From NCBI GenBank assembly GCA_028335865.1, contig JAOKTA010000001.1:1-64000 (forward strand): a stretch of DNA of 64,000 nt. The letters are read 5' to 3'. The notes beneath the pieces are model-generated. The model ran no database searches, was not told where the DNA came from, and saw nothing but the letters and a program-made list of their open reading frames with translations. This document shows, one piece after another, positions 40,500 to 49,074 of the stretch. The translations under genes and the position numbers were made by a program. Origin of the DNA: Candidatus Nitrosopumilus sp. (lineage in GTDB: Archaea > Thermoproteota > Nitrososphaeria > Nitrososphaerales > Nitrosopumilaceae). Numbering within the stretch: position 1 is the first letter of the stretch; the number at the start of each line of letters is the position of its first letter.

Positions 40500-41760
40500 A
40501 AACAGACTTTGGATCATCAGTTAATTTTTCTAAAGAAATAGTTCCTTCAGTTCCAGTTTTCATATCTTTGAGTACAATATTTCCTTGTTCTAATTCTTGT
40601 GGTCCAACAATAATTGTAAATCTTGCAGTATTTGCAATATCCATTTGTTTTTTTAAATTTCTTCCTGCCAAATCAATATCAGTCGGTATTTTATTTAATC
40701 GAAGTAATGATGTAATAGAATGTGCAACTTTTTGCATATCATCGTTAATGTATAGAACTGAAACTCTTGGTTGTTCAATTTGAGAAATAATATTTTGTTC
40801 CTCCATAATTAGAATAATTCTTTCAACTCCACCTGCAACTCCAGTTGCACCAATATCATCTCTATTGAATGCTTTAGTTAATGTGTCATATCTTCCTCCA
40901 CCAGCTAAAGCACCAAGTTTAGAATTTTTATCAAATACTTCAAAAACAATTCCAGAGTAATAATCTAATCCTCTAACTATTCCAAAATTAATTCTAACAT
41001 TAGAGACTCCACGGTTTTCTAGAGATTCAAATAATGTTTTAATTTCATCCCAAGATTCCAATTCAGATACATCAAATAGAGATTCAACTTCTTTAATTGA
41101 TCCTTTAATTTGTGAAAATTCTAGAATTTTTTCTAAATTATCTCTAGAATACCTATCTTCAAATTCTTTAATTATTTCATCTTTTGATTTTTTTGCAATT
41201 TTATCAACTGCACGTAACATATCACCTACTAATTGTGGATCTTTTGAATCAAAAATTTTGTTAATGTATGATTCGACGAGATTTCTATGATTAACATCAA
41301 TTGTGATATTTTTGAGTAATAATGAATCAAACAATCTTGAAGTTAATTCAATAATTTCAGATTCTGATTCTAAATTTGATTTACCATAAATTTCAAGATC
41401 CCATTGATGGAAATATCGATAACGTCCTTTTTGAGGTTCATCATATCTGAACACACCGCCAAAACTAGAAATTTTTGCGGGAAGTTTCATAGATTTTTGA
41501 GATGTGGCATATCTTGTGAGACCCATTGTAAAATCAAATCTTAATGCAATTTCTCGATCTCCTTTATCTTTAAAATAATAAATTTCATCTCGAATTGCAG
41601 GGCCAGATTTAGTTTCAAGTGTAGATAATAGTTCAATTGGGGAAGGATCCATGAATGAAAATCCATACAGATTGGTTAGTTGTTTAAACTGAGATCTAAT
41701 ATGTTCGATATTTTCTGTCTCAGATTTTGTAAAATCTTTCATTCCACGTGGTAATTCCAA
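40480..41760 (-). CDS. hisS: Histidyl-tRNA synthetase
   Basis: MELPRGMKDFTKSETENIEHIRSQFKQL...ALRFDFTMGLTRY...GRYRYFHQWDLEIYG...RGLDYYSGIVFEVF. Confidence 0.95.
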   Translation of the reverse strand: MELPRGMKDFTKSETENIEHIRSQFKQLTNLYGFSFMDPSPIELLSTLETKSGPAIRDEIYYFKDKGDREIALRFDFTMGLTRYATSQKSMKLPAKISSFGGVFRYDEPQKGRYRYFHQWDLEIYGKSNLESESEIIELTSRLFDSLLLKNITIDVNHRNLVESYINKIFDSKDPQLVGDMLRAVDKIAKKSKDEIIKEFEDRYSRDNLEKILEFSQIKGSIKEVESLFDVSELESWDEIKTLFESLENRGVSNVRINFGIVRGLDYYSGIVFEVFDKNSKLGALAGGGRYDTLTKAFNRDDIGATGVAGGVERIILIMEEQNIISQIEQPRVSVLYINDDMQKVAHSITSLLRLNKIPTDIDLAGRNLKKQMDIANTARFTIIVGPQELEQGNIVLKDMKTGTEGTISLEKLTDDPKSVFNLETL

Positions 41761-41805
41761 GTTAATTATCTGTTAGAGAGTTGTGATTTAGATATTTCTA
41801 TAATA

Positions 41806-41877
41806 TTATACAGTATTTTCTTCTAAATCTTGTTCAAGTTCAGGAAAATCATCCCACCAATTTTTAGTTGTAAACAT
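41806..41877 (-). CDS. Candidate 23-aa microprotein
   Basis: ATG..TAA: MFTTKNWWDDFPELEQDLEENTV; TATAAG-like box about 30 nt upstream on the minus strand; no homology evidence. Confidence 0.35.
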   Translation of the reverse strand: MFTTKNWWDDFPELEQDLEENTV

Positions 41878-42050
41878 ATCTAAACAAAATAATTTTTCTT
41901 AGCTTATAGATCTTTGTAAAACAAAATAATTAAATTTACTAGTCAATTAAAAAGTGACTATTTTTTAGAGAGATTTTTTGTACAATTAGTGAATATGGAA
42001 AAAACTATTCTCGGAGACAATTTAGAAATTTGTAGAATTCTAAACGGAAT

Positions 42051-42965
42051 GTGGCAGGAGGTCATGGTCAGATTGATTCAGAATTAGCAATACAAGATAT
42101 GAAAAAATATCAAGAATTAGGCTTTACAACATGGGATCTTGCAGATATTTATGGTCCCGCAGAGTCACTGATTGGAAAATTTAGTAAAAAAATAAAACAG
42201 AATATTCAAGCATTTACAAAATTTGTTCCAAATCCAGGACCAATGAGCAGCAGTATTGTAACTCACTATATTGATGAATCATTGGAAAAAATGAATGCAG
42301 ATTGCATTGATTTACTTCAATTCCATTGGTGGGACTATCAAGATTCAAGTTATCTTGACGCATTACAACATTTATCAAAATTACAAAATGAAGGGAAAAT
42401 AAAACATTTAGGACTTACAAATTTTGATACTAAAAGAATTAAAATAATCATTGAAAAAGGTTTTAAAATTATATCAAATCAAGTTCAATATTCTATTTTA
42501 GATCAAAGACCAGAAAAAATAATGGTTCCATTTTTTATCAAACATAAAATTCAAATCATCACATATGGAACATTGTTAGGAGGATTTTTTTCAGAAAAAT
42601 ATCTTAACACAGATGAACCAAGTAGAGCAGATTTAACTACAGCCAGTTTACAAAAATACAAAAATATGATTGACATATGGGGTGGATGGCAATTATTTCA
42701 AGAATTACTTGAAGTTTTAAACAGTATAGCAAAAAAACATGACTGTAGCATTGCAAATATTGCTACAAAATTCATTCTAGATAAACCACAAGTTGCAGGG
42801 GTAATAATTGGAGCAAGATTAGGAATTACAGATCATATAGAAGATAATAGTAAAGTTTTTGATTTAAAAATAGACCAAGAGGATATTTCATTAATATCCA
42901 CAGTTACTGCAAAAGCAAATGATTTGTTTAATACAATAGGTGATTGTGGGGACGAATATAGATAA
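42051..42965 (+). CDS. Aldo/keto reductase family protein, apparently 5'-frameshifted (N-terminal codons lie in another frame from 41995)
   Basis: DMKKYQELGFTTWDLADIYGPAESLIGKF...HLGLTNFDTKRIK; upstream frame reads MEKTILGDNLEICRILNGMWQ. Confidence 0.85.
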   Translation: MAGGHGQIDSELAIQDMKKYQELGFTTWDLADIYGPAESLIGKFSKKIKQNIQAFTKFVPNPGPMSSSIVTHYIDESLEKMNADCIDLLQFHWWDYQDSSYLDALQHLSKLQNEGKIKHLGLTNFDTKRIKIIIEKGFKIISNQVQYSILDQRPEKIMVPFFIKHKIQIITYGTLLGGFFSEKYLNTDEPSRADLTTASLQKYKNMIDIWGGWQLFQELLEVLNSIAKKHDCSIANIATKFILDKPQVAGVIIGARLGITDHIEDNSKVFDLKIDQEDISLISTVTAKANDLFNTIGDCGDEYR

Positions 42966-42970
42966 AAAAG

Positions 42971-43762
42971 ATGGAAATTAAAATTGGATGTACCGGATGG
43001 AGTTATCAAGGATGGTCTGGAACTTTTTATCCAAAAAATCTAAAAAATTCCGAATGGCTAAACTATTATTCACAAATTTTTAGCATCACTGAAATAAATT
43101 CTACATTTTATAAAATCCCATCACAAGAAATTGTTAGAAGATGGAATGCAAATACACCAAGTCATTTTAAATTTACAGCAAAATTTCCATCTGTCATTAC
43201 ACATGAAAAAAGACTAGAAGGAATAAATTCAGAGATTTTTTCATTCTTAACATCACTCATACCAATTCATGAAAAAATTTCAGCGCTGGTATTACAATTA
43301 CCACCATCATTAAGTTTTGAAGAAGCCAAACCTAGATTGGAAGAACTTTTTGATATTTTACCTACTGATTTTGTATATCCAATTGAAGGAAGGCATAAAT
43401 CATGGTTTACAGATGAAGCATTGAATTATCTTAAACAAAAAAAACATTGTCTTGTATGGAATGTAGTAGAAGGCGTAAACAATCCAATGCCAACAACATC
43501 AAATTATCTTTACGTTAGATTAATTGGAGATAGGAGTATTTCAGATAATCAATTTGGTACAATAAGGAAAAATAAATCAGATTTAATTAAAAATTGGGCA
43601 CAAAAGTTAGCAGAAATTTCAGATATTCCACTTGCAATGGTAATGGCTAACAATCATTTTGAAGGATTTGGACCTGCAACTGCAAATACTTTAGGAAAAA
43701 ATTTAGGTATGCAGGAATTAATCTGGGAAGAAAAAAAACAAAAAACATTAGGAAATTTTTAA
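42971..43762 (+). CDS. DUF72-family protein
   Basis: IGCTGWSYQGWSGTFYPKNLKNSEWLNYYSQIFSITEINSTFYKIPSQEIVRRW. Confidence 0.9.
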   Translation: MEIKIGCTGWSYQGWSGTFYPKNLKNSEWLNYYSQIFSITEINSTFYKIPSQEIVRRWNANTPSHFKFTAKFPSVITHEKRLEGINSEIFSFLTSLIPIHEKISALVLQLPPSLSFEEAKPRLEELFDILPTDFVYPIEGRHKSWFTDEALNYLKQKKHCLVWNVVEGVNNPMPTTSNYLYVRLIGDRSISDNQFGTIRKNKSDLIKNWAQKLAEISDIPLAMVMANNHFEGFGPATANTLGKNLGMQELIWEEKKQKTLGNF

Positions 43763-43803
43763 ATTAAAACAGAATAGGATAAAATTTTGGTAAAAATAAA
43801 AAG

Positions 43804-44331
43804 TTAGTTACTAAGACCCATGGCCTCACCAAAATAATATCCCCCAAGTATAGTAATAGATGCCCAAATACATGAACCAATAAAAGTAAATAAAATAAAT
43901 TTAGGAATTTTCATTTTTAATAATCCAGCAGGCACTGAAATCATTTCTCTCATTACAGGAACCATTCTTCCGATTAAAACTGCCTTGTCACCATATTTTT
44001 CAAACCATATTTCTACACGTTCTAATTTTTCTTCAGAAATTCTAAAATTTTTTAAATATCGAAGTAAAACAGTACGTCCAAGTTTTAATGCAATTAGATA
44101 GATAACAGTTGTTCCAATTGTAGCACCAGATCCACCAAGAAGAATCATTGGAATAACACCAGATAAAGGAATTCCTTGTTGTGCTGCCAAAAATCCAGCT
44201 GTTGGAAATATTGCAAGAGTTGGAATTGGCGGGATTACAGTTTCAATTAATGCTGCAAAAAATATTCCTTCGTAAAGATGCTGGCCTAAAAAATCTGCAA
44301 TTATTGGTAAAAATGAATCAAATGGTTCCAT
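43804..44331 (-). CDS. DedA/VTT-family membrane protein
   Basis: FAALIETVIPPIPTLAIFPTAGFLA; VLIGRMVPVMREMISVPAGLLKM. Confidence 0.9.
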   Translation of the reverse strand: MEPFDSFLPIIADFLGQHLYEGIFFAALIETVIPPIPTLAIFPTAGFLAAQQGIPLSGVIPMILLGGSGATIGTTVIYLIALKLGRTVLLRYLKNFRISEEKLERVEIWFEKYGDKAVLIGRMVPVMREMISVPAGLLKMKIPKFILFTFIGSCIWASITILGGYYFGEAMGLSN

Positions 44332-44457
44332 TTTTTTATTATAAAAAATCTCACTAAATTACCTTACGAGTAAAAGATTAACGAAATAATTAATTTTTGT
44401 GCCCAAATATCAGAATTTAAAGAAAAACACTATTTCATGAAAAAATTAAAAAATATT

Positions 44458-45603
44458 CTAACTCCAAACTTTTTCTTTGAAAGTCCACCGCTTATTTAAT
44501 AAGAAATTGCCAAATGCTGCAACACCAACTGCTAAAATTAATGAAGTTGGGTATGAAATATTCCATTGATCTACAAGATTGTAAACTATACCAAGTTGAA
44601 CCAATGCCCCAATAGAGCTAAATCCAGCAAATTGCACATATTGAATAATAGTTCGTTTTGGAGAAAAATCTCTATCTTCAAATGTCCAATATTTGTTTAG
44701 TAAGAAATTACTTGAAATTGAAAATATTATTCCAAATGTAGTAGCATGAAGGTACCACATATCAGAATTTAAAGAAAAAAGCATTGATGCAAAATAATTA
44801 ATTGCTAAACCGGAAGCTCCAACTGTAAAAAATCTTGCAGCTTTTGAGATGAATCTAACAGATGTTCGGGATTCATCTTTTTCAACGGTTCTACCATATT
44901 TGTATAATTTCCAGACAGATTTAAAATAATCAAAAATAGTGGAAGTGTCAAGTTTACTAGAACCAAGTTCTCTATCAGTAAAAGTATACGGTACTTCTTC
45001 TATCCTAACACCTTTTGTTTTAACTAAAATTTCTAATAACATTTTGTAACCAAGTGCATCAAATTTTAATCCATTAAGAATATTTTTCTTAAAAGCAAAA
45101 AAGCCAGACATAGGATCATCAGATTCTATCCCCAATCCTTTTTTTGCAATTAAAGTTGCAACTTTACTCATTAATTTTCTTTTAATTGGCCAACCTTGGA
45201 TTGATCCTCCATGCACATACCGTGAAGCAATTGCAATGTCACACCTAGTTTGTTTAATTGCATCAACTAATTTTGGGATAATATTTGGGGGATGTGAAAA
45301 ATCACTATCCATTACTACAATTGTGTTTGCGGAAGATTCTTGAATTCCATTAAGAATTGCAGAACTTAATCCATTTTTTGCTTTTCGTTTAATTACATTA
45401 ATTGTATGACTAGATTTGTCTTTAATTGAATGAAAATAATCTTCAGCAATTTTTGCAGTGTTATCAGGAGAATTATCATCTACAACTATAGTTTCAAGTT
45501 TAAAATTAGATGGAAAAGATTTCTTAATGTGATCTAAAATTTCACAAATATTTTTAGATTCATTATAAGTAGGCAAAATTATTGAAATTTCTGCTGTATT
45601 CAA
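44458..45603 (-). CDS. Dolichol-phosphate mannosyltransferase-like GT2 with C-terminal GtrA domain
   Basis: ISIILPTYNESKNICEILDHI...VVDDNSPDNTAKIAED...VVMDSDFSHPP; C-terminal GtrA-like LLNKRWTF. Confidence 0.9.
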   Translation of the reverse strand: MNTAEISIILPTYNESKNICEILDHIKKSFPSNFKLETIVVDDNSPDNTAKIAEDYFHSIKDKSSHTINVIKRKAKNGLSSAILNGIQESSANTIVVMDSDFSHPPNIIPKLVDAIKQTRCDIAIASRYVHGGSIQGWPIKRKLMSKVATLIAKKGLGIESDDPMSGFFAFKKNILNGLKFDALGYKMLLEILVKTKGVRIEEVPYTFTDRELGSSKLDTSTIFDYFKSVWKLYKYGRTVEKDESRTSVRFISKAARFFTVGASGLAINYFASMLFSLNSDMWYLHATTFGIIFSISSNFLLNKYWTFEDRDFSPKRTIIQYVQFAGFSSIGALVQLGIVYNLVDQWNISYPTSLILAVGVAAFGNFLLNKRWTFKEKVWS

Positions 45604-45742
45604 TATAACTAATCTTTTTAAATTGACTTAAAATGTTTAATGTAAAAATTTTAGCGTTTTTAGTATCGTATGTTCAAAATATCAATGATTATGGAATTGA
45701 ATTATCCAATATGAGGAATACGGGGTTTTTTAAAAAAAAGAA

Positions 45743-46693
45743 TTAAGGTTTTAAAAAAACTTTTAGTGTATTAGGTTTTTTTGCATGAATAATTGCGTCC
45801 TCAAATTTATCCAAAGAAAAAGTAGAATCAATCATCGAATTAACAGAAATAACGCCTGTAGCAAGTGCATCAATTGCAGGCTTGAATAGTCCACATCTAG
45901 AACCAATTAAAGTAATTTCATTAATTATAGTAGAAGTCAAATCAAGATTTTCTCGCGATGTAATGGTAGATTTTAAAACTACAGTACCACGGGGTTTTAC
46001 AAGTTTCATGGTATCAGTGAATCCAGAATTACTTCCTGTAGCCTCCACTACAAGATCAAACAATTGTTCATCAGTAGATTCAATACCAATTTTTATTTTA
46101 ATTCCAGATTGAATTAAGCCTTCAAGCTTATTTTGATGCTTACCAAAACACGTAATGTTAGAGCAGGTTAATTTTATAACTTGAATAATTAATTGAGCTA
46201 ATCTCCCATCACCTACAACTGCAACATTCCATTCAGGTTTCAAAGATATCTGTTCATTAATTTCAAAAGCGGCAGCTAAAGGTTCTACGAATACTGCTTG
46301 TTCATCACTAATTGAATCGGGGATTATATGTAAATTTTTTTCAGGTAATGAAAGAAATTCAGCAAATGCCCCATCTCGTTTTAAAATTCCAAGTACCGTT
46401 CTTGATGGACAATGTCGCTCCATTCCCCTAATGCAAAAATCACATTTAGTACATCCAGCATTAATTTCACCTACAACTCTCTTACCAATTAAATCAGGAT
46501 TATTAGATTTTACCACAGTTCCAACAAATTCATGACCTAAAATTCCAGTATATTTCATGTATCCATTTAAAATTTCTAAATCAGTTCCACAAATTCCAGC
46601 TAAGTTAACTTGAACTAGTGTTTCATTAAATTTAGGATCAGGATAATTATTATCAAAAATCATTTGTTTACCGTCGAAAAAAGTTGCTTTCAT
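45743..46693 (-). CDS. Zinc-dependent MDR alcohol/sugar dehydrogenase
   Basis: NLAGICGTDLEILNGYMKYTGILGHEFVGTVV; GCTKCDFCIRGMERHC. Confidence 0.88.
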   Translation of the reverse strand: MKATFFDGKQMIFDNNYPDPKFNETLVQVNLAGICGTDLEILNGYMKYTGILGHEFVGTVVKSNNPDLIGKRVVGEINAGCTKCDFCIRGMERHCPSRTVLGILKRDGAFAEFLSLPEKNLHIIPDSISDEQAVFVEPLAAAFEINEQISLKPEWNVAVVGDGRLAQLIIQVIKLTCSNITCFGKHQNKLEGLIQSGIKIKIGIESTDEQLFDLVVEATGSNSGFTDTMKLVKPRGTVVLKSTITSRENLDLTSTIINEITLIGSRCGLFKPAIDALATGVISVNSMIDSTFSLDKFEDAIIHAKKPNTLKVFLKP

Positions 46694-46791
46694 GAAATAA
46701 TGAAGATTTATCCCAATTTTAAAAGATTATGATAGATAGTAAAATTACAGATATTATGTAGATTAATAATTAGAGAAAATTAAAAATATTA

Positions 46792-47208
46792 TTGAGCTAT
46801 AGATTTCTAGATCATGCAACAGATGCAATAATTGAAATTAATGCAAAAGATCTAAAAGAAGCATTTTCAGTTGCAGCAGATGCAGTCATTAATTTAACAT
46901 TAGATCAAGATAAGGTTGAAGAGAAAGAAAATAGGGAATTTGTAGCTCAAGGTAAGGATCTCTATTATCTTCTTTTTAGTTGGTTAGAAGAAATTCCATT
47001 TGTTCTCATTACTGAAGGATTTGCTATAAAAAGAATAGAATTTAGCATTGAAAAAAATAATTTCTACGAAATCAAGGCAAAAGCATTTGGAGAGACCCTT
47101 GACTTAAAAAAACATAATTTCAAAGTGGAGATAAAGGCACCTACATTTTATGATATGGTGATTAGAAATGAAGAGAAAGTATACATGAAATTCCTTCTTG
47201 ACTTGTAA
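46792..47208 (+). CDS. Archease
   Basis: TTG start; YRFLDHATDAIIEINAKDLKEAFSVAADAVINLT...LYYLLFSWLEE...VEIKAPTFYDM. Confidence 0.9.
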   Translation: MSYRFLDHATDAIIEINAKDLKEAFSVAADAVINLTLDQDKVEEKENREFVAQGKDLYYLLFSWLEEIPFVLITEGFAIKRIEFSIEKNNFYEIKAKAFGETLDLKKHNFKVEIKAPTFYDMVIRNEEKVYMKFLLDL

Positions 47209-47284
47209 GTTTGTGAATAATTATTACCTATAAACAGGAAAAAATTATGCTTGTTTTTTAAAAATCAACTTTCTAAGTGATAAT

Positions 47285-48433
47285 ATGCAAGGAAAGTTAG
47301 CTGGATTTGGAATATTATCATTATTTTTGATCATGTTAGTGCCAGTTTATGGAGAAGTTACAGAATTTTCAATTGAAAAAAAATTCTATACTACTGATGA
47401 ACAAATAGTATTTGTAGGAACTGAAGATGAAGGAAGAAAACTGGTTAGTGTATTGATGACGGATCCAAATGGAAAAGAAAGTATGCTAGTAAGTGCAATG
47501 TCCAACTCAGACGGAATATTTGAAACAGTACCAAAAAACGTTGATAGTTTCTTTTCAATAATTGGAACACATCAATTTACAGCATTTACAATTCAGAAAG
47601 ACAATGGTAAAATTATTTCTCTCGAATTTGACGGAAATAAAATTTTAGAGCCAAGTAAATACGTATTACAATTAAATTCAATTCAAGATAAAATAGTAGA
47701 GGTAGAAAGAAGTATTACTTTTACAGCCAGTATAACGGATAGTTCAATCACAAATGCAGTTTATAATCTTGAAGATGCACCAGGAGATGCCACAATTGAT
47801 CCAGTAACTGGAAAATTTATTTGGACTCCATCAAAATCTTATGGAAGTTTTAAAGATGTAATTTATAATTTTGACATTATTGTTAATGTAGAAGATAAAG
47901 AAGATAGAGAAAATATTTCAATTACTGTAAAAAAAGCATATGATGAACCAGTAATAGAGCCAAAGGTAGAACCAGTAATAGAGCCAAAGGTAGAACCAGT
48001 AATAGAGCCAAAGGTAGAACCAGTAATAGAGCCAAGTAAATCTAAACTTGCTTCATTTGTAGATGCAACAAAAGATCCACAAAGTTATGTGAACAGATAC
48101 AATGATGAGCCAACATACAAAGAATGGTTTGATGAAAATTATTCGCAGTATTCTTCAATTTATCAAGCAGTTGGATTAGAAGAACCACTACAAATTCCGG
48201 CTTCATTTGTAGATGCAACAAAAGATCCACAAAGTTATGTGAACAGATACAATGATGAGCCAACATACAAAGAATGGTTTGATGAAAATTATTCGCAGTA
48301 TTCTTCAATTTATCAAGCAGTTGGATTAGAAGAACCAGAATTTGGAATTTGTGGAGAGGGAACAAAATTAATCAATGGCGTATGTACAATCGTTCAAAAA
48401 ATGATTGAAAAACCATGGTGGCAATTTTGGTAA
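47285..48433 (+). CDS. Secreted repeat-containing protein
   Basis: N-terminal signal-like hydrophobic segment; (EPVIEPKV)n linker; duplicated 46-aa ASFVDATKDPQSYVNRYNDEPTYKEWFDENYSQYSSIYQAVGLEEP. Confidence 0.8.
   Translation: MQGKLAGFGILSLFLIMLVPVYGEVTEFSIEKKFYTTDEQIVFVGTEDEGRKLVSVLMTDPNGKESMLVSAMSNSDGIFETVPKNVDSFFSIIGTHQFTAFTIQKDNGKIISLEFDGNKILEPSKYVLQLNSIQDKIVEVERSITFTASITDSSITNAVYNLEDAPGDATIDPVTGKFIWTPSKSYGSFKDVIYNFDIIVNVEDKEDRENISITVKKAYDEPVIEPKVEPVIEPKVEPVIEPKVEPVIEPSKSKLASFVDATKDPQSYVNRYNDEPTYKEWFDENYSQYSSIYQAVGLEEPLQIPASFVDATKDPQSYVNRYNDEPTYKEWFDENYSQYSSIYQAVGLEEPEFGICGEGTKLINGVCTIVQKMIEKPWWQFW
47945..48035 (+). repeat. 24-nt tandem repeat gaaccagtaatagagccaaaggta, about 3.8 copies
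   Basis: Direct reading: units at 47945, 47969, 47993, partial at 48017. Confidence 0.95.
48050..48337 (+). repeat. Perfect 138-nt direct repeat (48050-48187 and 48200-48337, period 150)
   Basis: Base-by-base comparison shows identical copies. Confidence 0.97.
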
Positions 48434-48481
48434 TATCCTACAAGGGTTAAGTTTTAATCATAAAACTATTTTATTGATTAT

Positions 48482-48628
48482 ATGGGAAAATTAGCTAGAA
48501 ATCTTCGAATTTGTGGGGATTGTGGAATTGCATATACCTCTGTAAGCTTGACAAAATACATTGATCAATGTCCAATTTGTAAATCACGAAGATTTGAAGC
48601 AATTGTAGTTAAAGGATTAGAAGATTAA
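48482..48628 (+). CDS. Small zinc-ribbon protein (48 aa), below ORF-track cutoff
   Basis: MGKLARNLRICGDCGIAYTSVSLTKYIDQCPICKSRRFEAIVVKGLED; two CxxC. Confidence 0.75.
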   Translation: MGKLARNLRICGDCGIAYTSVSLTKYIDQCPICKSRRFEAIVVKGLED

Positions 48629-48672
48629 TTTTCAGATATAGATTTTTTAGTAGAATAAAATTTTGAACCGTA

Positions 48673-49074
48673 TTGTCTGAAGATCCAGAAATTGCTAAAA
48701 TTATGCAAAAAAAATTAGAGGCCATGATTAATCAAAAACCACAACCTAAAGTTGAACCTGGGATTATTGATTTAAACGACTCTAATTTTGAACAAACTAT
48801 TTCATCTGAAAATCTAACTTTGGTTGATTTTTGGGCAGAATGGTGCGGTCCTTGTAAATCAATGCACCCAATATTTGAAAGTCTTGAAAAACAATATCCA
48901 AATGTAAAATTTGCAAGAGTTAATGTTGATCAAAATCAAAATATATCAACAAAATTTGCAGTTCAATCAATTCCAACATTTATCATGTTCAAATCAGGTA
49001 AAATTATAGATAAAATGATGGGGGCAGTTGGAGCACCTGGAATTCATATGATTTGTAAAAAACATTCAAACTAG
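48673..49074 (+). CDS. Thioredoxin with N-terminal extension
   Basis: LVDFWAEWCGPCKSMHPIFESL...VQSIPTFIMFKSGK. Confidence 0.93.
   Translation: MSEDPEIAKIMQKKLEAMINQKPQPKVEPGIIDLNDSNFEQTISSENLTLVDFWAEWCGPCKSMHPIFESLEKQYPNVKFARVNVDQNQNISTKFAVQSIPTFIMFKSGKIIDKMMGAVGAPGIHMICKKHSN

Noticed and set aside
45633-45746. 37-aa + strand ORF MFNVKILAFLVSYVQNINDYGIELSNMRNTGFFKKKN
   Set aside because: Lies in the short gap before the MDR dehydrogenase stop, AT-driven composition, no promoter or family evidence.
47945-48337. CRISPR or mobile-element interpretation of the repeats
   Set aside because: Repeats are in-frame coding modules with no variable spacers, terminal inverted repeats or transposase.
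48042-48365. 107-aa minus-strand ORF with an internal repeat
   Set aside because: Exact antisense of the duplicated module of the secreted protein; the repeat is inherited from the sense gene.
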